This document shows, in pieces, positions 18,540-30,545 of a stretch of 64,000 nucleotides of DNA; position 1 is the stretch's first letter, and the number at the start of each line of letters is the position of its first letter. The stretch spans positions 682,001 through 746,000 of the forward strand of contig NC_090775.1 in NCBI RefSeq assembly GCF_001761485.1. The letters run 5' to 3'. A model generated the notes under the pieces. The model made no database searches. It was not told the origin of the DNA and saw nothing but the letters and a program-made list of their open reading frames with translations. A program made the position numbers and the translations under genes. This stretch comes from Yarrowia lipolytica. Its lineage: Eukaryota; Ascomycota; Dipodascomycetes; Dipodascales.

Positions 18540-20368
18540 GGTGAAACTGGTTGGTCGCAGTACCAGTCAGTGTGTTTGCCCAATACCGGTCTAGACACTC
18601 CGGTGACCTACCGTTGATACGACTGTACTTACTGGGTCTACGGAACACTGAGGGCCATTGTGCTCGACTGTTCTGACTCATATATATTTAATTGACTAAT
18701 TTTACACATGACTTCTCCTTTCAAAATTTGGAGCTATCCTGATGAAGATGCCGCCGATTCCTTATCTACTGTAGCTCTTGGTGTTGCCTGGGTTAGAACC
18801 CATACAGAATGCTGGGGAGAGTCGGTATCAACACAGACACTTGGAATTCGACTTTTTCGACCATTAATAGCCCCTGGTTCACCTCTTTCTAGTCGATGTC
18901 GCCTCGGCAGGTAGTTCTTTTGTATGACTAATGGCCGTCTCGGTCCACAGCATCCGACGTCTCCAGCTCTCTCAATGTTGGCGTCTGCACGGACTAAGCA
19001 GCATTGAAATTATCGAGCAAAATTGATGCTAATAAACGAGCCACAGTACATGTCCGTGAACTATTATAGAGCGACTTTCTCAAAATCCTCAATCTCAAAT
19101 CCCCAATTACTTGACTTTACTTGGCTTTACTTGACTTTTCACACTTTAGTTTGATATTACTTGACTCGAGGAACGAGTCTGCCATGGCTCTGCCAAAAAT
19201 GCCTCTAAGACGCCCAAATGAGTTACAATATCAATAGTCTCAAGCCCTTAACGCCTCTAGCCCGATATCTACACCTGAGACAGCTACAGACTGCAATTTC
19301 AGAGTTGTGCGATTATCACTCAACCTTGATGTAATGTCGAAGAACCCGTCGGACGGCCCTGAAAGGTCTACTCGAAGCCAGAGTCAGATGTACGGGTAGT
19401 TGACGTCGTACTTGGCAGTTTGGTCCGGTGACCGATTACTAATCTGCTGTATGACTGTGAAACAGTCTCACCTGGGCTGTGAGGACATGGGTAGACAGCG
19501 GTTGCAGGGTCGCACAGTCGCAATCGAGACGCCCCACCTTGCTATAGCCCCACCTTGCGTCAATGTTTGTACGGCGGTTTTCAAAAGTGTGTCAGGAGTC
19601 TTGGAGACAGGTTTTGGGTCGCCAGTGTTGGTCGAGTCTTCGGTCCAACGTCAAAGGAATCACGTACAAGAGTACGCTCTTCACACGGACGACTCAACCA
19701 CCCATTTCCCAACCGCTGGCGTCCGATACTGTCAGGCACAGTGGCAAACAAGGTACCACGGACTTGGCCGTTAGTTTGAGTCAACGGTTTTACAATTGGG
19801 TTGCACTGCGCGGTGTAGATATATGGCCAAGGGGTTTAGTTGGTGGGAGGGAGCTGAAACAGACGACTGGGGGTCTATCGACCGTCTGTATTGGGAACTT
19901 TGGGAGTGTCGACCGTCTGGAAGTGGCGGCTCGCTCATCTGGCAAAGTCCATTCGGGACTGGTTTCGACCTCCCCGCCCGCAGTCTCACTTGTTTCAGAC
20001 GGTGGGTGAAAGAAAGCTGACGGCTTTGGAGCCAATTTGGGTACGAGTACGAGCAGACTAGAGTGCATTTTAGCCTGTCGAGCCTTGTCTGTCGCTTAAT
20101 GGTCCGCTTTGAGCAATTTGAGTGTCCGACTGGAGTGCCTTGGGTTACAAGTATTGGAGTTACGCCGACGACTTGAGTCAGGCCGACGACTTTGCAGTCC
20201 CGAATCGATATTGTGCCCGCACTCACACTCGTGTCCGACCACTGCTCCTCCTACCCCATCTGTCTGCGTCACTTTCGTGTTCTCCATCTGTGTCTTGGAC
20301 TTGCCAACCTGGAACATGGCACTTGCACGAGTTATTTTGAGGGTGAATAGACAACAGAGACACCCTGG

Positions 20369-20430
20369 ATTTCACACTGGATTTCACACTGAATTTCACA
20401 CTGAATTTCAAGCTGAATTTCAAGCTGAAA
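20369..20430. repeat. 12-bp tandem repeat (ATTTCACACTGG/A)
   Basis: Five units drift stepwise from GGATTTCACACT to GAATTTCAAGCT, a gradient of variants typical of local slippage and point change. Confidence 0.85.
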
Positions 20431-22178
20431 CAGACAACTGAAAAAGCCCCGTTGTACAAGAAAAAGTAGCCGGTAAGAAGGTCTCAAACGCTCGAAAAGG
20501 ACATTCCAATAAGACAAAACACACTGAAATCTTGTCCACAATACAAACCCGACGACAATAGCCCGGATCTTATTCCATTCACACAAGTGTCCCCCTCCAC
20601 GAACCCAATAGTCTCCGCTGACTGTCTGACAGTGTGTCTGACGTAACATTTCCTGTTCAAACGCACCGGCGGCCAATTACGGTCCCCCCGTGTCCATCTT
20701 TGCAGTCTTCTCGTACCTGTACTCCGCATCTTGTGCCTGGTGCATACATCATACAGTCTTCCCCACCAGGATGATCGTCCATGTGAAGATCCGGGGATCC
20801 CCCAAATTGGTTTTTTCCGAGCTTAAAGGTATTGAAACCAAACCCCTACCTCCCCTACCTGCCCTGCCTCCCCTACCTGCCCCCCTCCGACATGCCCCTC
20901 CATCACGTGACCTGTTTCATCGCGCTCATTCCGAGGAAATTTGAATTTGGCCATTTTCACCATCCGCCAGCGACCCAAATTATACGGTCCTTGTCTGGTC
21001 TGTAAATCAGTTGCATTTTAAAGTTCCACGTTTCGAGGCCAAAACCTTGTTTCCTTTTTTTGGAAGCTTAATCCACCCATCTGCTTTCAAAAGTGGAGAG
21101 ACAATAAAGTGATCAACAGAGTGCGGAAGAGGGTGTTAGTTAATTGACCGCTTCTAGTGACACCGACGGATGGCGTGCGGGCAGTAGAGCCCTTTTGCCG
21201 TGTTCTCTTCTCTTTTCTTCTCTTCTGCGCTACCCAAATCTCCTTGGCTCATCTCATCGCATGCAAGTTACCCTTTCTTGGCCCAAGGGGTTTTTCTTGG
21301 TCCTGCCCCTGTTCATTGCGTCATACCCCACGGCACCAAAAAGTGTATTTTGGGCTGGTCTTAGGGGTTTTAGGTCCTACAGTGTTGCAAAAAAAGTTAC
21401 CCGGTCCATGCAACTCCACACGGGGGATCTTCGAGATGAGCGATGGATCGTCGTAAAACAGCATGGCCGGCGTTGCGGGGTTTTGGGCGGTGTTTTAGAG
21501 CGTATTTCGCCTGTCTCGGGAAGTCATCTGACCTGACTTTTTCTTTTGTTTTGTTTTGTTTTGAGCGGCTCTGATGGACTTCAAAAGACTCGTTTGGAGA
21601 TCCAAGCCGCCCTGCTCGCTCCAGCCTGTGATTGTTTGCCTGCTATTTCTTTTACCCCTTCTCCTCGACATGTCTCATTCAAGCAAGACGAGCGATTAAC
21701 TCAGGCAAACCTCAAAATAGCAATTGTAGGGACTTGTCGGAACGGCAGCATGCAGAGACTTTGTTCGAACAGGCTGCCCCACGTTGCAACAAGAGACCGT
21801 CTTGCACGAGAAACGTCTCAGGTCTCAAAAGTGCAAGAGAGAAATAGTGTAGTGGGGTGTTTCACCCATGGTGGGACACCCGGTTCCATGTCAACTAAAC
21901 ATTAGCTGATCCAGACTGCGATATAGAGCATGGAAAACGTCGGCCAACCTCACACCACAACCACCGCTCACCACCATCACCGTACATACTGTAGCGCAGA
22001 TCCAGGTACGGTACCTTTCCAGACCTCCACCACCTAAACTGTCTCACAACCCCCCTGCCCTTTGCAGTAACTCTGAGATGTAACTCTGAGTGTCTTCCCC
22101 GCAGAGAATTGATCTCCGAGCTCAGCATCAGACGGTAAAAGTAGACTGCCTGCCTGTCTCTCTCCATACCCAGAATGA

Positions 22179-22186
22179 TATAAATA
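22179..22186 (+). promoter_or_regulatory. TATA box (TATAAATA) of secreted protein gene A
   Basis: It is a consensus TATA element 83 bp before the ATG at 22269. Confidence 0.6.
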
Positions 22187-22268
22187 CCCTCCGGACCACC
22201 CTCCTCCAATCCTCAGACTCGTCTAACACTTCCAACCACTTCCAATCGCCACCGCAACACCCTCCATA

Positions 22269-22934
22269 ATGCAGTTCTCCACTCTTGCCCTCGTCACCTT
22301 TGCCGCCACCGCCATGGCCGCCCCCACCAACTCTCTGGTTGCTCGAGAGGACCTCGAGATCTCCGGCGACAACGCTGCCGAGCTCGTCAAGCAGTACGCC
22401 CCCGTCTACACCCTGGCTCCCGGCGCCTTTGCCGCCGACGATTCCAACCAGAGCATGGGCTTCCTGGACTTCTCCGGCTACGTCAACTTCCTGGTGGGTC
22501 TTCTGCAGGCCGGAGGCCAGTTCATCAAGGATGGAGGTAACGCTCTGGTCAACCTGGACATCAACAAGGTCGGAGCCGCCACCGTCAACTTCTTCCAGGG
22601 TCTCATGACCTACTTCAACGCTTTCCTTGCCGCCGTCAAGCAGGGAACCAAGTTTGACAAGGCCGTCTACGAGTTCCTCGTCAACTCCGGTATCTCCGAC
22701 TTCCTCAGCAGCGTGGCCAACTTCATCGTCAAGTTCTCCCAGACCTTCCTCGAGTCTCCCCTTCTCCAGGGCATCATTGATGTGCTCAAGAGAGTTGTCG
22801 GCTGGCTCTTTGGTGCCAAGCAGACTGTTCAGCAGACTCTTGGCGACAAGGCCAACACCACTGGCTTTGACCGAGCTCTCGTCGCCGCTCAGTCTGTCCA
22901 GTCCGCCGCTGAGAAGAAGGCTGGAGGACACTAA
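22269..22934 (+). CDS. Small secreted protein A, unknown family; paralogue of the 26.7-kb gene
   Basis: I do not recognise the family. The 221 residues begin with a clear signal peptide (MQFSTLALVTFAATAMA, likely cleaved before APTNS). The mature part is rich in Ala, Phe and Val and appears all helical with amphipathic stretches. There are no cysteines in the mature part, so no disulfide fold. Shared landmarks with the second copy are LVARED, YAPVY.LAP..FAADD, MGFLDFSGYV, the FDKAVY segment, SPLLQGI and FGAKQTVQ. Codon use is strongly biased to C-ending codons, suggesting high expression, as does the good TATA box. Secretion follows from the signal peptide. A surface-active, lipid-binding or wall role is only a guess from the amphipathic, cysteine-free sequence. 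Confidence 0.8.
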   Translation: MQFSTLALVTFAATAMAAPTNSLVAREDLEISGDNAAELVKQYAPVYTLAPGAFAADDSNQSMGFLDFSGYVNFLVGLLQAGGQFIKDGGNALVNLDINKVGAATVNFFQGLMTYFNAFLAAVKQGTKFDKAVYEFLVNSGISDFLSSVANFIVKFSQTFLESPLLQGIIDVLKRVVGWLFGAKQTVQQTLGDKANTTGFDRALVAAQSVQSAAEKKAGGH

Positions 22935-25870
22935 GCCCGCAGCGTTTAGTTTCTCCTAATTTCAATGTCAGCAGGCTGGCTTTAGCTTCTTTTTTATCTC
23001 AATAAACTAACCCTACTTCCTGAAGCGGCGAGCCACAGGCGAGTTGCTTGCACACTGTAAGTGACGTAGATTCTCGAGAGAGTACTGTAGCGAGCTTAGA
23101 ACCTCCACCAAATGCCGGGCCAAACGCAAGTTTCTTAATTTTGGAAGCTGTAGACTTCAAATATAACACTAAACCAGCTAGAATCTCGTGAAAAGCCGAA
23201 GGAGAGCTCTCTCAGACACTCGAAGGATCATTAACTCAAGAGTAAAGGCGCAGAGGGCGAGAACTGTGGGTGGTTGACAGTAACATTGGCTAGAGGAGAG
23301 ACAAGGATGGCGAGAAAGAGATGTTTCCGTTGGTCTCAATGGCCGGATGTTGTCTGTGAACTGTTGCGTGTTAGAGTAACTGTCGCAAAACAGGATTGCG
23401 ATGTCGGAGGGGCTGGATTCTAATGTGATCCAGAGATGAATTGGTCGTGGCAAGGATAGGGCCAGCGTGTGGTCTGTGAGTGCTGAATCCATAAGCAATT
23501 GTCAAATATATCATGGGTCCGTAGAGAAGCCACCGCATGCTAGATATCTGCGACCACGACTGCGACCACGACTGCGACTACTTCCTTGTCTGAACTCCAC
23601 TCAAGCCATAAAGTGTCACCACTGCTTTTAGCTCCCTGCAGGCATCTGTGTCGGATCATGGCTGGGTCTGTGTCGGATGAGACAAGAAAAAAGGGGTACA
23701 AGTGTCCCTGTCATATTCACGCCTGTGTCCATTGTGTCGCTGTATCAGTCTGCGGTGCTGTATCAGTCTGTGTCTGTGACCGTTCAATTACACAATCTGA
23801 ATAGTGGCATCAGAATGGTAACAGCTGAGTGGTGGTGGTAATGTGGTAGGTACAGGGTGATACCATCGATCAAGTGTTTCTCTCGTTAAACTATTTGTCG
23901 TGCGGCTCATTAATTAATCACCACCAACTGGACCCCTCGCTAGCACCGCAAAACATGAACTCACGTGACATAAAAGATATCATGTGATCTCATATGACCT
24001 CCAATATTGTTCAATCAAAGTCTCGCTCGAATTTGGCCCTTTTTGCAACTTTTGGAGACATGCCAAACTGCCAACCCCAGCCGTGCGGCTCGGAAATGTT
24101 TTAGGTTTAATTTCGGGTCGTCTTGGCATATAATAATTTAAAAAAATAAAATAAAATAAATTGAATTCATGTATGAAGTTAGGCGACAGTGTGACGGAAA
24201 GGAGATCATTCTGAAAGCCATGGGAGAGAAATTAGGATGTTGACATTGAGTTGTTGTGTCGGTTTCGGCCCACGGAGTCAACAACCAGCTGGTATTGCAG
24301 CACATACTGTACGGGACCAAAGATATGTTATAGGGGGACATTATCTGCTGAAAATGAGTACAGGATAGTACTGTACAGTACATGTACGTATACACTTTGT
24401 TGACATTTGGGGTATTTCTGAGAAGCCTTGTCCGGAACTCCACCTTCCAGTTTTAATCCTATCAATCCCGTTCAGCTACTTGTAGTCCACTGCACGAATG
24501 CTAGTAGTAGCTTCGATTCTAATACAGTAGACAATCGAACCCTCTCCACCCTGAGGTGTTTAAACGATGAGGAACAGTAATAGTCTCTGTTGTCTCTATT
24601 GAGCGCTAGTGTCACGCTACTGTATTGTACGGTTGTTATCCGATGCTATTTTAGTATGGTGAATATTTAATCAGAAGTCGAGGGAATTTTCCGAAATGCC
24701 AAAAGTGACAGAAACGGAGCGATTTTTGGCGCCGTGAATAAATTGACTGCGAAGAGTTCACAATGTGCTTGTTTTTTTCCTACTATACTGTTTCTTTAGC
24801 GTTCAATAACTCGGTAATTTCGACATGCTCGCGTTTGGTGTGGAATTATCCTAACTTGGTCTATTCTAGAGATAATCGGTAGAAATTGTATCGATAGACC
24901 AACATTAGGTCTCTCATTTGTATGGTAAACATATCTCGACTCTGCCTTCTTCTCCCTAGTGTGTCCTGTGGTGTGTTGTATCTTCAATCAACTTCTGACG
25001 TTCACATAAGAATGTAGCCCCTCCGAAAAGAGTCTCAAACACTGATCCAAACTAGGAAAGGTCTCTGTTGTGTCTTTTATTCGAGTCCCGTGTCGGTGTC
25101 TCTTCTTGTAGGCACTCCTTTAATTGTATGCCAGGGTAGCTCGTAGAAATCCCACAGGTGAGACTTTTGTCGGTTGTGGTGATCTGAGGGGTGCCTGAGG
25201 GGGTTCTGCGGGATTCTGAGGGGTTTTTGGAAGCTCTTTTCAACTATTTCTCAACTGTTCAGATAGTTCAGCCCGCAGTATAACCATTTCACGCCCCGGA
25301 ATCTCTATACATTTCGCATGTAGCAAAATCACATGGTATACGACTGTATGAACCCAGACAACAGCCAAGATGGAAGTCAAGGAATCATATTGTCCTCTTT
25401 CCCAATCCAGACGACTGTTTTCCCCTAACAGTGAGAGCTGAAACAACTCTGTAGCCTAACCCTAGGGACTACAAGATGTGTCGTGCAAAAGTTCAGGCTA
25501 AGACCTGTTTTTGAGCAAGAAAAGAGATTGGACATGGTTTAGACCAAATGCTGTTGTCTTTAGACCCAAGTTTGCTTCCCCATCGCCTCTCAAACTTCCG
25601 ACAGACGGACGTCTATTTATATCTGTAAAGTGAGACATTTAGGAGGAGAGTAAAGTGGAGAGGTGGAGAATAGGGAAGTCAGGTGTATTGAGAGAATCCT
25701 TGAACTGAGGTGATTCTTTTGGAGGACTTCTTTTAGTGTTGCGCTCGGTATCTGCTGTTTTATTCTATAGAACCTATACATTATTTGAGAACAATCTGAG
25801 TGTCTTATTACGCCTGAGAAAATGTAAACAGAGCAAGAAATATATGTTTTTCATTAACAGTTTTGTTCTC

Positions 25871-25924
25871 AGAGCCACTCAGAGCCACTCAGCACCACTC
25901 AGGGCCGCTAAGAGCCACTAAGAG
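25871..25924. repeat. 10-bp tandem repeat (AGAGCCACTC)
   Basis: Five to six adjacent units are present with single-base variants (AGCACCACTC, AGGGCCGCTA, AGAGCCACTA). Confidence 0.85.
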
Positions 25925-26529
25925 GTGTACTGATATGAACTACACATAACATACCACCTATATCGACCCAGAGGAATGCTGTAAAGTTTTTGAAAAGACC
26001 ATTAAGTAGCTAACAACCCGTTCACTGTGCTGTATCAATTTCAACCCAATCTGAAATTCATTACGTCCTCAATTGTGTATAATTATGTATGTACAGTTGA
26101 GCAATGCGTCGTGGTCACCATACATGACAACATTTGCTACGGGGAGGCGGTAACGACCCTAAAAGCACTGTAGCACTTTGCAGTGTGCATAAATATGCCA
26201 TCTAATCATTGTCATATATCATCAAGTATTATTGGCAGTAATCTCGCTCTCGGTGGGGGAGAGACCCATAATTCCGGTGATAAGTGATAACTCGCGCGCT
26301 AGAGAAATTCCAGGACAATTCTGAAAGATGCAAAGTGGTGTAAACCGGCCATGTTCCTGTTCTGCATTGATTTCAGACGTTTTTGTCATTGGTCCAGGAC
26401 TTTGGAACCATCCTAGTCGTACCTCTGCAGTCCAAATCAGCTGTCAACGTCTACACTCAAGTCCCATCTACAGTCAATTGGTCTTGGTACAAATTAATTA
26501 AGTGCGTCGGCGGGAATCGCGATGGCATA

Positions 26530-26605
26530 TTTCGCTTCAGCAGATTTCGCTCGGCAATCTCGCTTCATCAGATTTCGCATCAGCAAATTTCGCGTCAGCA
26601 GATGC
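26530..26605. repeat. Imperfect 15-18-bp repeat (TTTCGC-TCAGCAGA)
   Basis: Five units of TTTCGC(A/G)TCAGCA.A lie about 55-130 bp downstream of the stop of secreted protein gene B. Confidence 0.75.
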
Positions 26606-26660
26606 CCGCACGCTTCGAAACTAAACATAAATAGGGTATAGAACTGTCGTTGCTGCGGAA

Positions 26661-27341
26661 CTAGTTGCTACCGTTCTTGATCTTCTGCTCGGCGGCGGAC
26701 TGGAGCGAGTTGATGGCGAGTTGGGCTCGGTTGAAGCCGGTCATGTCGGCGTCGTTGCCCAGAGCCTTCTGCACAGTCTGCTTGCCGCCAAAGATCCAGT
26801 TCCACAGCTTCTTGAGCAGGTCGACGATGCCCTGGAGCAGGGGCGAGCCGAGAATCTTGTTGGAGAGGTTGACGAGCCACATTCCGACGTTGGTGAGGAA
26901 GTCCTTGAATCCCGAGTTAATGATGAAGGCGTACACGGCCTTGTCGAACCGGGTGCCCTGTTTGGTGGCCTCCAGGAAGGCGTTAAGGTACTTGAGGAAT
27001 CCCATGATGGCGTTGGTGATGGCAGTGTTGAGCTCGTTGATGGAAACGTCGGTCACAGCCTGAGTGGCGGCCTTGAAGAAGTCCGAGGCGGTGAACAGCA
27101 GACCCGAGATGAACTGCACGTAGCCAGAAAAGTCCAGGAAGCCCATGGGCTGCTGAACGTCGTCGGCGGCGAACGTGTTAGGCGCCAGCGAGTAGACGGG
27201 AGCGTAGTCCTTGGCCAACTGGGTGGCATTGGAGCCAGAAATGTAGAGAGTGTTGTCTTCCCGGGCCACCAGCTTGGGGGCGGTGGGGGCGGCCAGACAG
27301 ACGGCAGAGAGAGCAATGAAAGTGACGGCAGAGAGCTTCAT
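26661..27341 (-). CDS. Small secreted protein B, paralogue of secreted protein A
   Basis: This 226-residue protein has the same plan as the gene at 22.3 kb: a signal peptide (MKLSAVTFIALSAVCLA, cleaved before APTAP), LVARED, then a cysteine-free helical body. By eye about half the residues are identical, in register along the whole length. Conserved blocks include YAPVYSLAP, FAADD, MGFLDFSGYV, KQGTRFDKAVYAF, SPLLQGIVDLLKK and FGGKQTVQKALG. Trp is more frequent than in copy A (KKLWNWIFGGK), consistent with a membrane- or lipid-interacting helix, though this is inference. The two genes converge with 3.7 kb between them. A TATATATATA box lies 76-85 bp upstream of the ATG. Confidence 0.8.
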   Translation of the reverse strand: MKLSAVTFIALSAVCLAAPTAPKLVAREDNTLYISGSNATQLAKDYAPVYSLAPNTFAADDVQQPMGFLDFSGYVQFISGLLFTASDFFKAATQAVTDVSINELNTAITNAIMGFLKYLNAFLEATKQGTRFDKAVYAFIINSGFKDFLTNVGMWLVNLSNKILGSPLLQGIVDLLKKLWNWIFGGKQTVQKALGNDADMTGFNRAQLAINSLQSAAEQKIKNGSN

Positions 27342-27416
27342 TTTGGAGAGCAGAGCGCGACGATTCCGATGGAGAAAACTGTTGGAAACGGCTCGTTCAT
27401 CATACCGCCCAAGAGG

Positions 27417-27426
27417 TATATATATA
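27417..27426 (-). promoter_or_regulatory. TATA box of secreted protein gene B
   Basis: An alternating TATATATATA run lies 76-85 bp upstream of the minus-strand ATG. Confidence 0.55.
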
Positions 27427-27991
27427 GGAGAGAGGACGATAGATAGGGTTTGACAGAAGGTTCCCTAGACGAGAAATTGGGTTTGGAATGGCGGGAATTT
27501 GAGAAGGGGTTAAAGAGGTGAATAAGTGGAGATATCGAGACGGGTGAAATTGGAATCAATAGATAATTAGCAGGAAAGTCGATTTATCTAGTTTGAATGT
27601 TATTTTATCGATCCAATCGTCAGCTACATCGATCCATATTTCCCATCGGCATTAAGAAAAGCTAAAAAAAAGAGAGGAGAAGTGGGATGGAATACAGCAC
27701 ATGAACCTAGCTCAAAAGGGCACAGACAAGCACATGGAAGCTCCGGTTACTGTATAAGAGTCGGTACTGTTCTCGTAGGTTGGACAGACAAGGTTTGGTG
27801 GGGTGATGAGGGGGGGTTTGTAGCGACTTTTTCCTGGTTGAGTGTCGAACGGGATTTGGGCGAAGTGGAATGGATCAAGGAGAGGTCGTTGAGAGATGGG
27901 AACGGTTTTGTTCCATTTCCAAGGTCGAATTATCCACTTCTGATCTCTCATAATCTGAATATAGATAGTAAATATCTCGTAATACATCAAC

Positions 27992-28090
27992 ATGACCCTC
28001 CTAGCAGATTCCACCAGGGAAGAACCACCTCAACCCCCCAAAGTCCCCGCCATCGCTCCTGGCTTCGCTGACCTCGATGACCAGCGCTAG
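27992..28090 (+). CDS. Possible 32-residue small protein (doubtful)
   Basis: The frame begins MTLLADSTREEPPQPPK and ends PGFADLDDQR before TAG. The codons in its second half are of the sort preferred by neighbouring real genes (GCC ATC GCT CCT GGC TTC GCT GAC CTC). No family is recognised, no TATA box is evident, and no donor site would join it to more coding sequence. It could be a decayed gene end. Confidence 0.25.
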   Translation: MTLLADSTREEPPQPPKVPAIAPGFADLDDQR

Positions 28091-28740
28091 TAACATCCTA
28101 AGCTGGAGTCGTGTGCATGTCCGCGGAGAATCACGCTGGAGACAAGTGGAGATAGTGAGACAAACAGTTGGGGGCGTAATGGCCATTATACGAGGTGGTT
28201 GCAGTTGTACATGGATACGAGCTGTTATGAGTGTTTTGTTGATGCGTCACCATAATCGACTGTAAAACGCCCGGTTCAATAGCTATTGAGACGAGGAGTT
28301 CTCAATCGTCTTCACCATCGCATCCTCTTCATCGCCAATTGCTTTTTTTCCACCCCAAATCCACCTGGAGCCGTAGTCTAAAGACTTCGGATAGGGTTGG
28401 AAGCTGTAGAGTTAGTTCTGAGAGAACTGGGGGTCTAGCAAGGGCTATCGAAACGGCATTGGGAAACGGATAACAGAAATGGTTTCTCCGAGGTCGAATT
28501 GGTCTCCTGTCGAAATTTCAGTCAATTTGCTACTCTCTAACCCTCTCGAAATCCAACTCCTGTCACTTCCTTGTTGAGCGAATAAAGATGGAGCTTGCAC
28601 TTGCCGTAAAACGGTCGTGAGCAGTTCACAGTGAAGCAGCAAGTATTTCTGAGACAAGGGCGGGGTATCTGGAAGTGGTCTTGTGACAGGAGGAGAATAT
28701 CTACGTATAGTACTGAGTATTGGACAGAACCCCGCAGCTC

Positions 28741-28788
28741 TTGTCCCGCAGTTTTGTCCCGCAGTTTTGTCCCGCAGTTTTGTCCCGT
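28741..28788. repeat. 13-bp tandem repeat (TTGTCCCGCAGTT)
   Basis: Almost four perfect units are present, the last ending TTGTCCCGTAA. Confidence 0.9.
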
Positions 28789-30454
28789 AAAAGTGGTCAG
28801 AACCGCTCAAAAACTATCGCAGACCGATCTACAGTCGTCACATGTGCAACGCACGCTCTTGCGCACACTTTCAATTAATGCACGCCCACTTTGACGCCGC
28901 CTACACAGGGTCACTACGCCGCATGAACAATGGACGGACGAAAAGCACTCTGTTGAATGCCAAGTAGCAATGAAGGCGGGGAAGTCGATGGAGAGGAAGT
29001 CCAGCAGGCCATTTCTTAACTGATAAGACAAGAAAACTCTTCTACACCAAAAACCCAACTCCTACTCCCCCGAAATACACATGATCGGCGGCCGATCTGC
29101 GGAGAAAAGCGCGACGCAAACGACGTAGACAAAACGCTCCAAATTCGGCCGTTTTTGAGCCGAAAAAACCCCAAACCTCTCCCAGGCAGTCCCAGTACAC
29201 CTCGGGCTCGCCTCGTAACGCCCGACCCTTCCTGCGTTATTACGGCACCAACTGACAGGGGTGTAAAGAGACATGTTATGAATTCGGACACGGCAAAACT
29301 TTGGGGAGGACGAACTCATCCCTACCATATCACTTGATATAGACATCCCACGGGGAATCAGAAACCACCAATCAACTCCTATCAGTGTGCTTAGTGAGAT
29401 GGGCCGATTTTCGTCTCCTTTTGAAGCCCCAAACAGCCCCGTAACGGGGTCAGCAGAAATCCGCCTACTGTACGCTACTGTACAGCTCCTGCATATATGG
29501 GCCAATTAAGTGTCCCTTTTAGGATAGTTGCTGGAGTTTATTTGGAGGTGGGGTATGCACAGAAATGTCTCTCTAAATTGTGTAGTATTTGATATATTAA
29601 GGTTCTGAGATGATTTTTGGATTCTCCAGTCAGAGACGGACATAATGGTATGTTTTTTATTAATTTTTGATGATTAATACAAAAGTTGCCAAAAGTTACC
29701 AAAAGTTGGCCGAAAAGTCTCGGAACATGCCCAATTCTGTCTATTCCGATGCCCGATGAGCAAGCTGTAGAGTTGGCTACTTGTAGAAAGTCTACAGCGT
29801 TGTTGTTGCAGACAGGGGTGGTTGGTCACGTGATTGAGGATTGGGGGGCCGGGCGGGGATGGTGAGTTGCGTCGTTGCTTAGTCATTTGTCATGTCATAT
29901 CTGATTGCTGTACATACTGTTCTGTACTCTTATGATACTCTGTAGAACACGGGATGTAACCTCGAAGACTGTCGCGGCCATTGTGACCCTGATTAGGCTT
30001 GTTTTGGGTTGTTATTGTCCGTGTTTGCGTTCACCGAGACCAATTAGACGTTCAACATTAGTATTTAGCAAGTTATGCAAGACATGACGATGGGGAATGA
30101 ATACAGAACATGATATAATGGAGATATCGCCAAAAGGAGTTGATAACTGGAATCTCCGAAACTAGAGGATTACAATGATCCATCTTTCCCCCGGATATGT
30201 TTAATAATCGTAGCACAAAGTCGTGCTATTTCGAGTAAAATCTCCGACCTCCGATAACGATACTTTGTTACTTACTGTATAGGTATGGAGGCGCAATATT
30301 GACTGAGATTTTGCTACTTGTAGGTTTGTTTACAAGGGTTGGAATGGCTGAAACATATTTTGCCGCTGGAATGTAGATTTCGCCAGTGCATGGTGACTTG
30401 TTGCAGTTGGATGAGCTCGGAGCATTGTTTCCCAAGTATATTCAAGTATAAACT

Positions 30455-30545
30455 AGATAATGTCAAGTAATTCCAAAAATATGTACTAAGTACTTCCAAG
30501 TAATCCCAAGTAAAACCAAGTAATACCAAGTAATACCAAGTAGAA
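30455..30545. repeat. Degenerate CAAGTAAT(A/C)C tandem repeat
   Basis: The core CAAGTA occurs about seven times in 90 bp. Isolated pairs of the same core recur near 37,035, 46,950 and 47,137. Confidence 0.75.

Larger units (their letters stand above)
18540..22268. other. Long intergenic region without recognisable genes
   Basis: In 3.7 kb no frame on either strand shows a known family or convincing codon pattern; the longest (19563-20009, 19771-20226) overlap each other on opposite strands. A 12-bp tandem repeat lies at 20,369-20,430, and a GTACATACTGTAG motif is at about 21,982. CTTGACTTTACTTG-type imperfect repeats occur near 19,110-19,165. Confidence 0.5.
22935..26660. other. Long region between the two convergent secreted-protein genes
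   Basis: No gene is supported in 3.7 kb. It contains short tandem repeats at 23,547-23,580, 25,871-25,924 and 26,530-26,605, and the element AGCCGTGCGGCTCGGAA within 24,075-24,095, followed by an AT-rich AAAATAAAATAAAAT stretch. The segment may have grown after the duplication that made the flanking pair, but no relic of a third copy is seen. Confidence 0.5.

Noticed and set aside
18540-22268. Transposon or LTR element in the large gene-free gaps.
   Set aside because: No polymerase, integrase or transposase text, terminal repeats or target duplications could be recognised on either strand in any of the long gaps.
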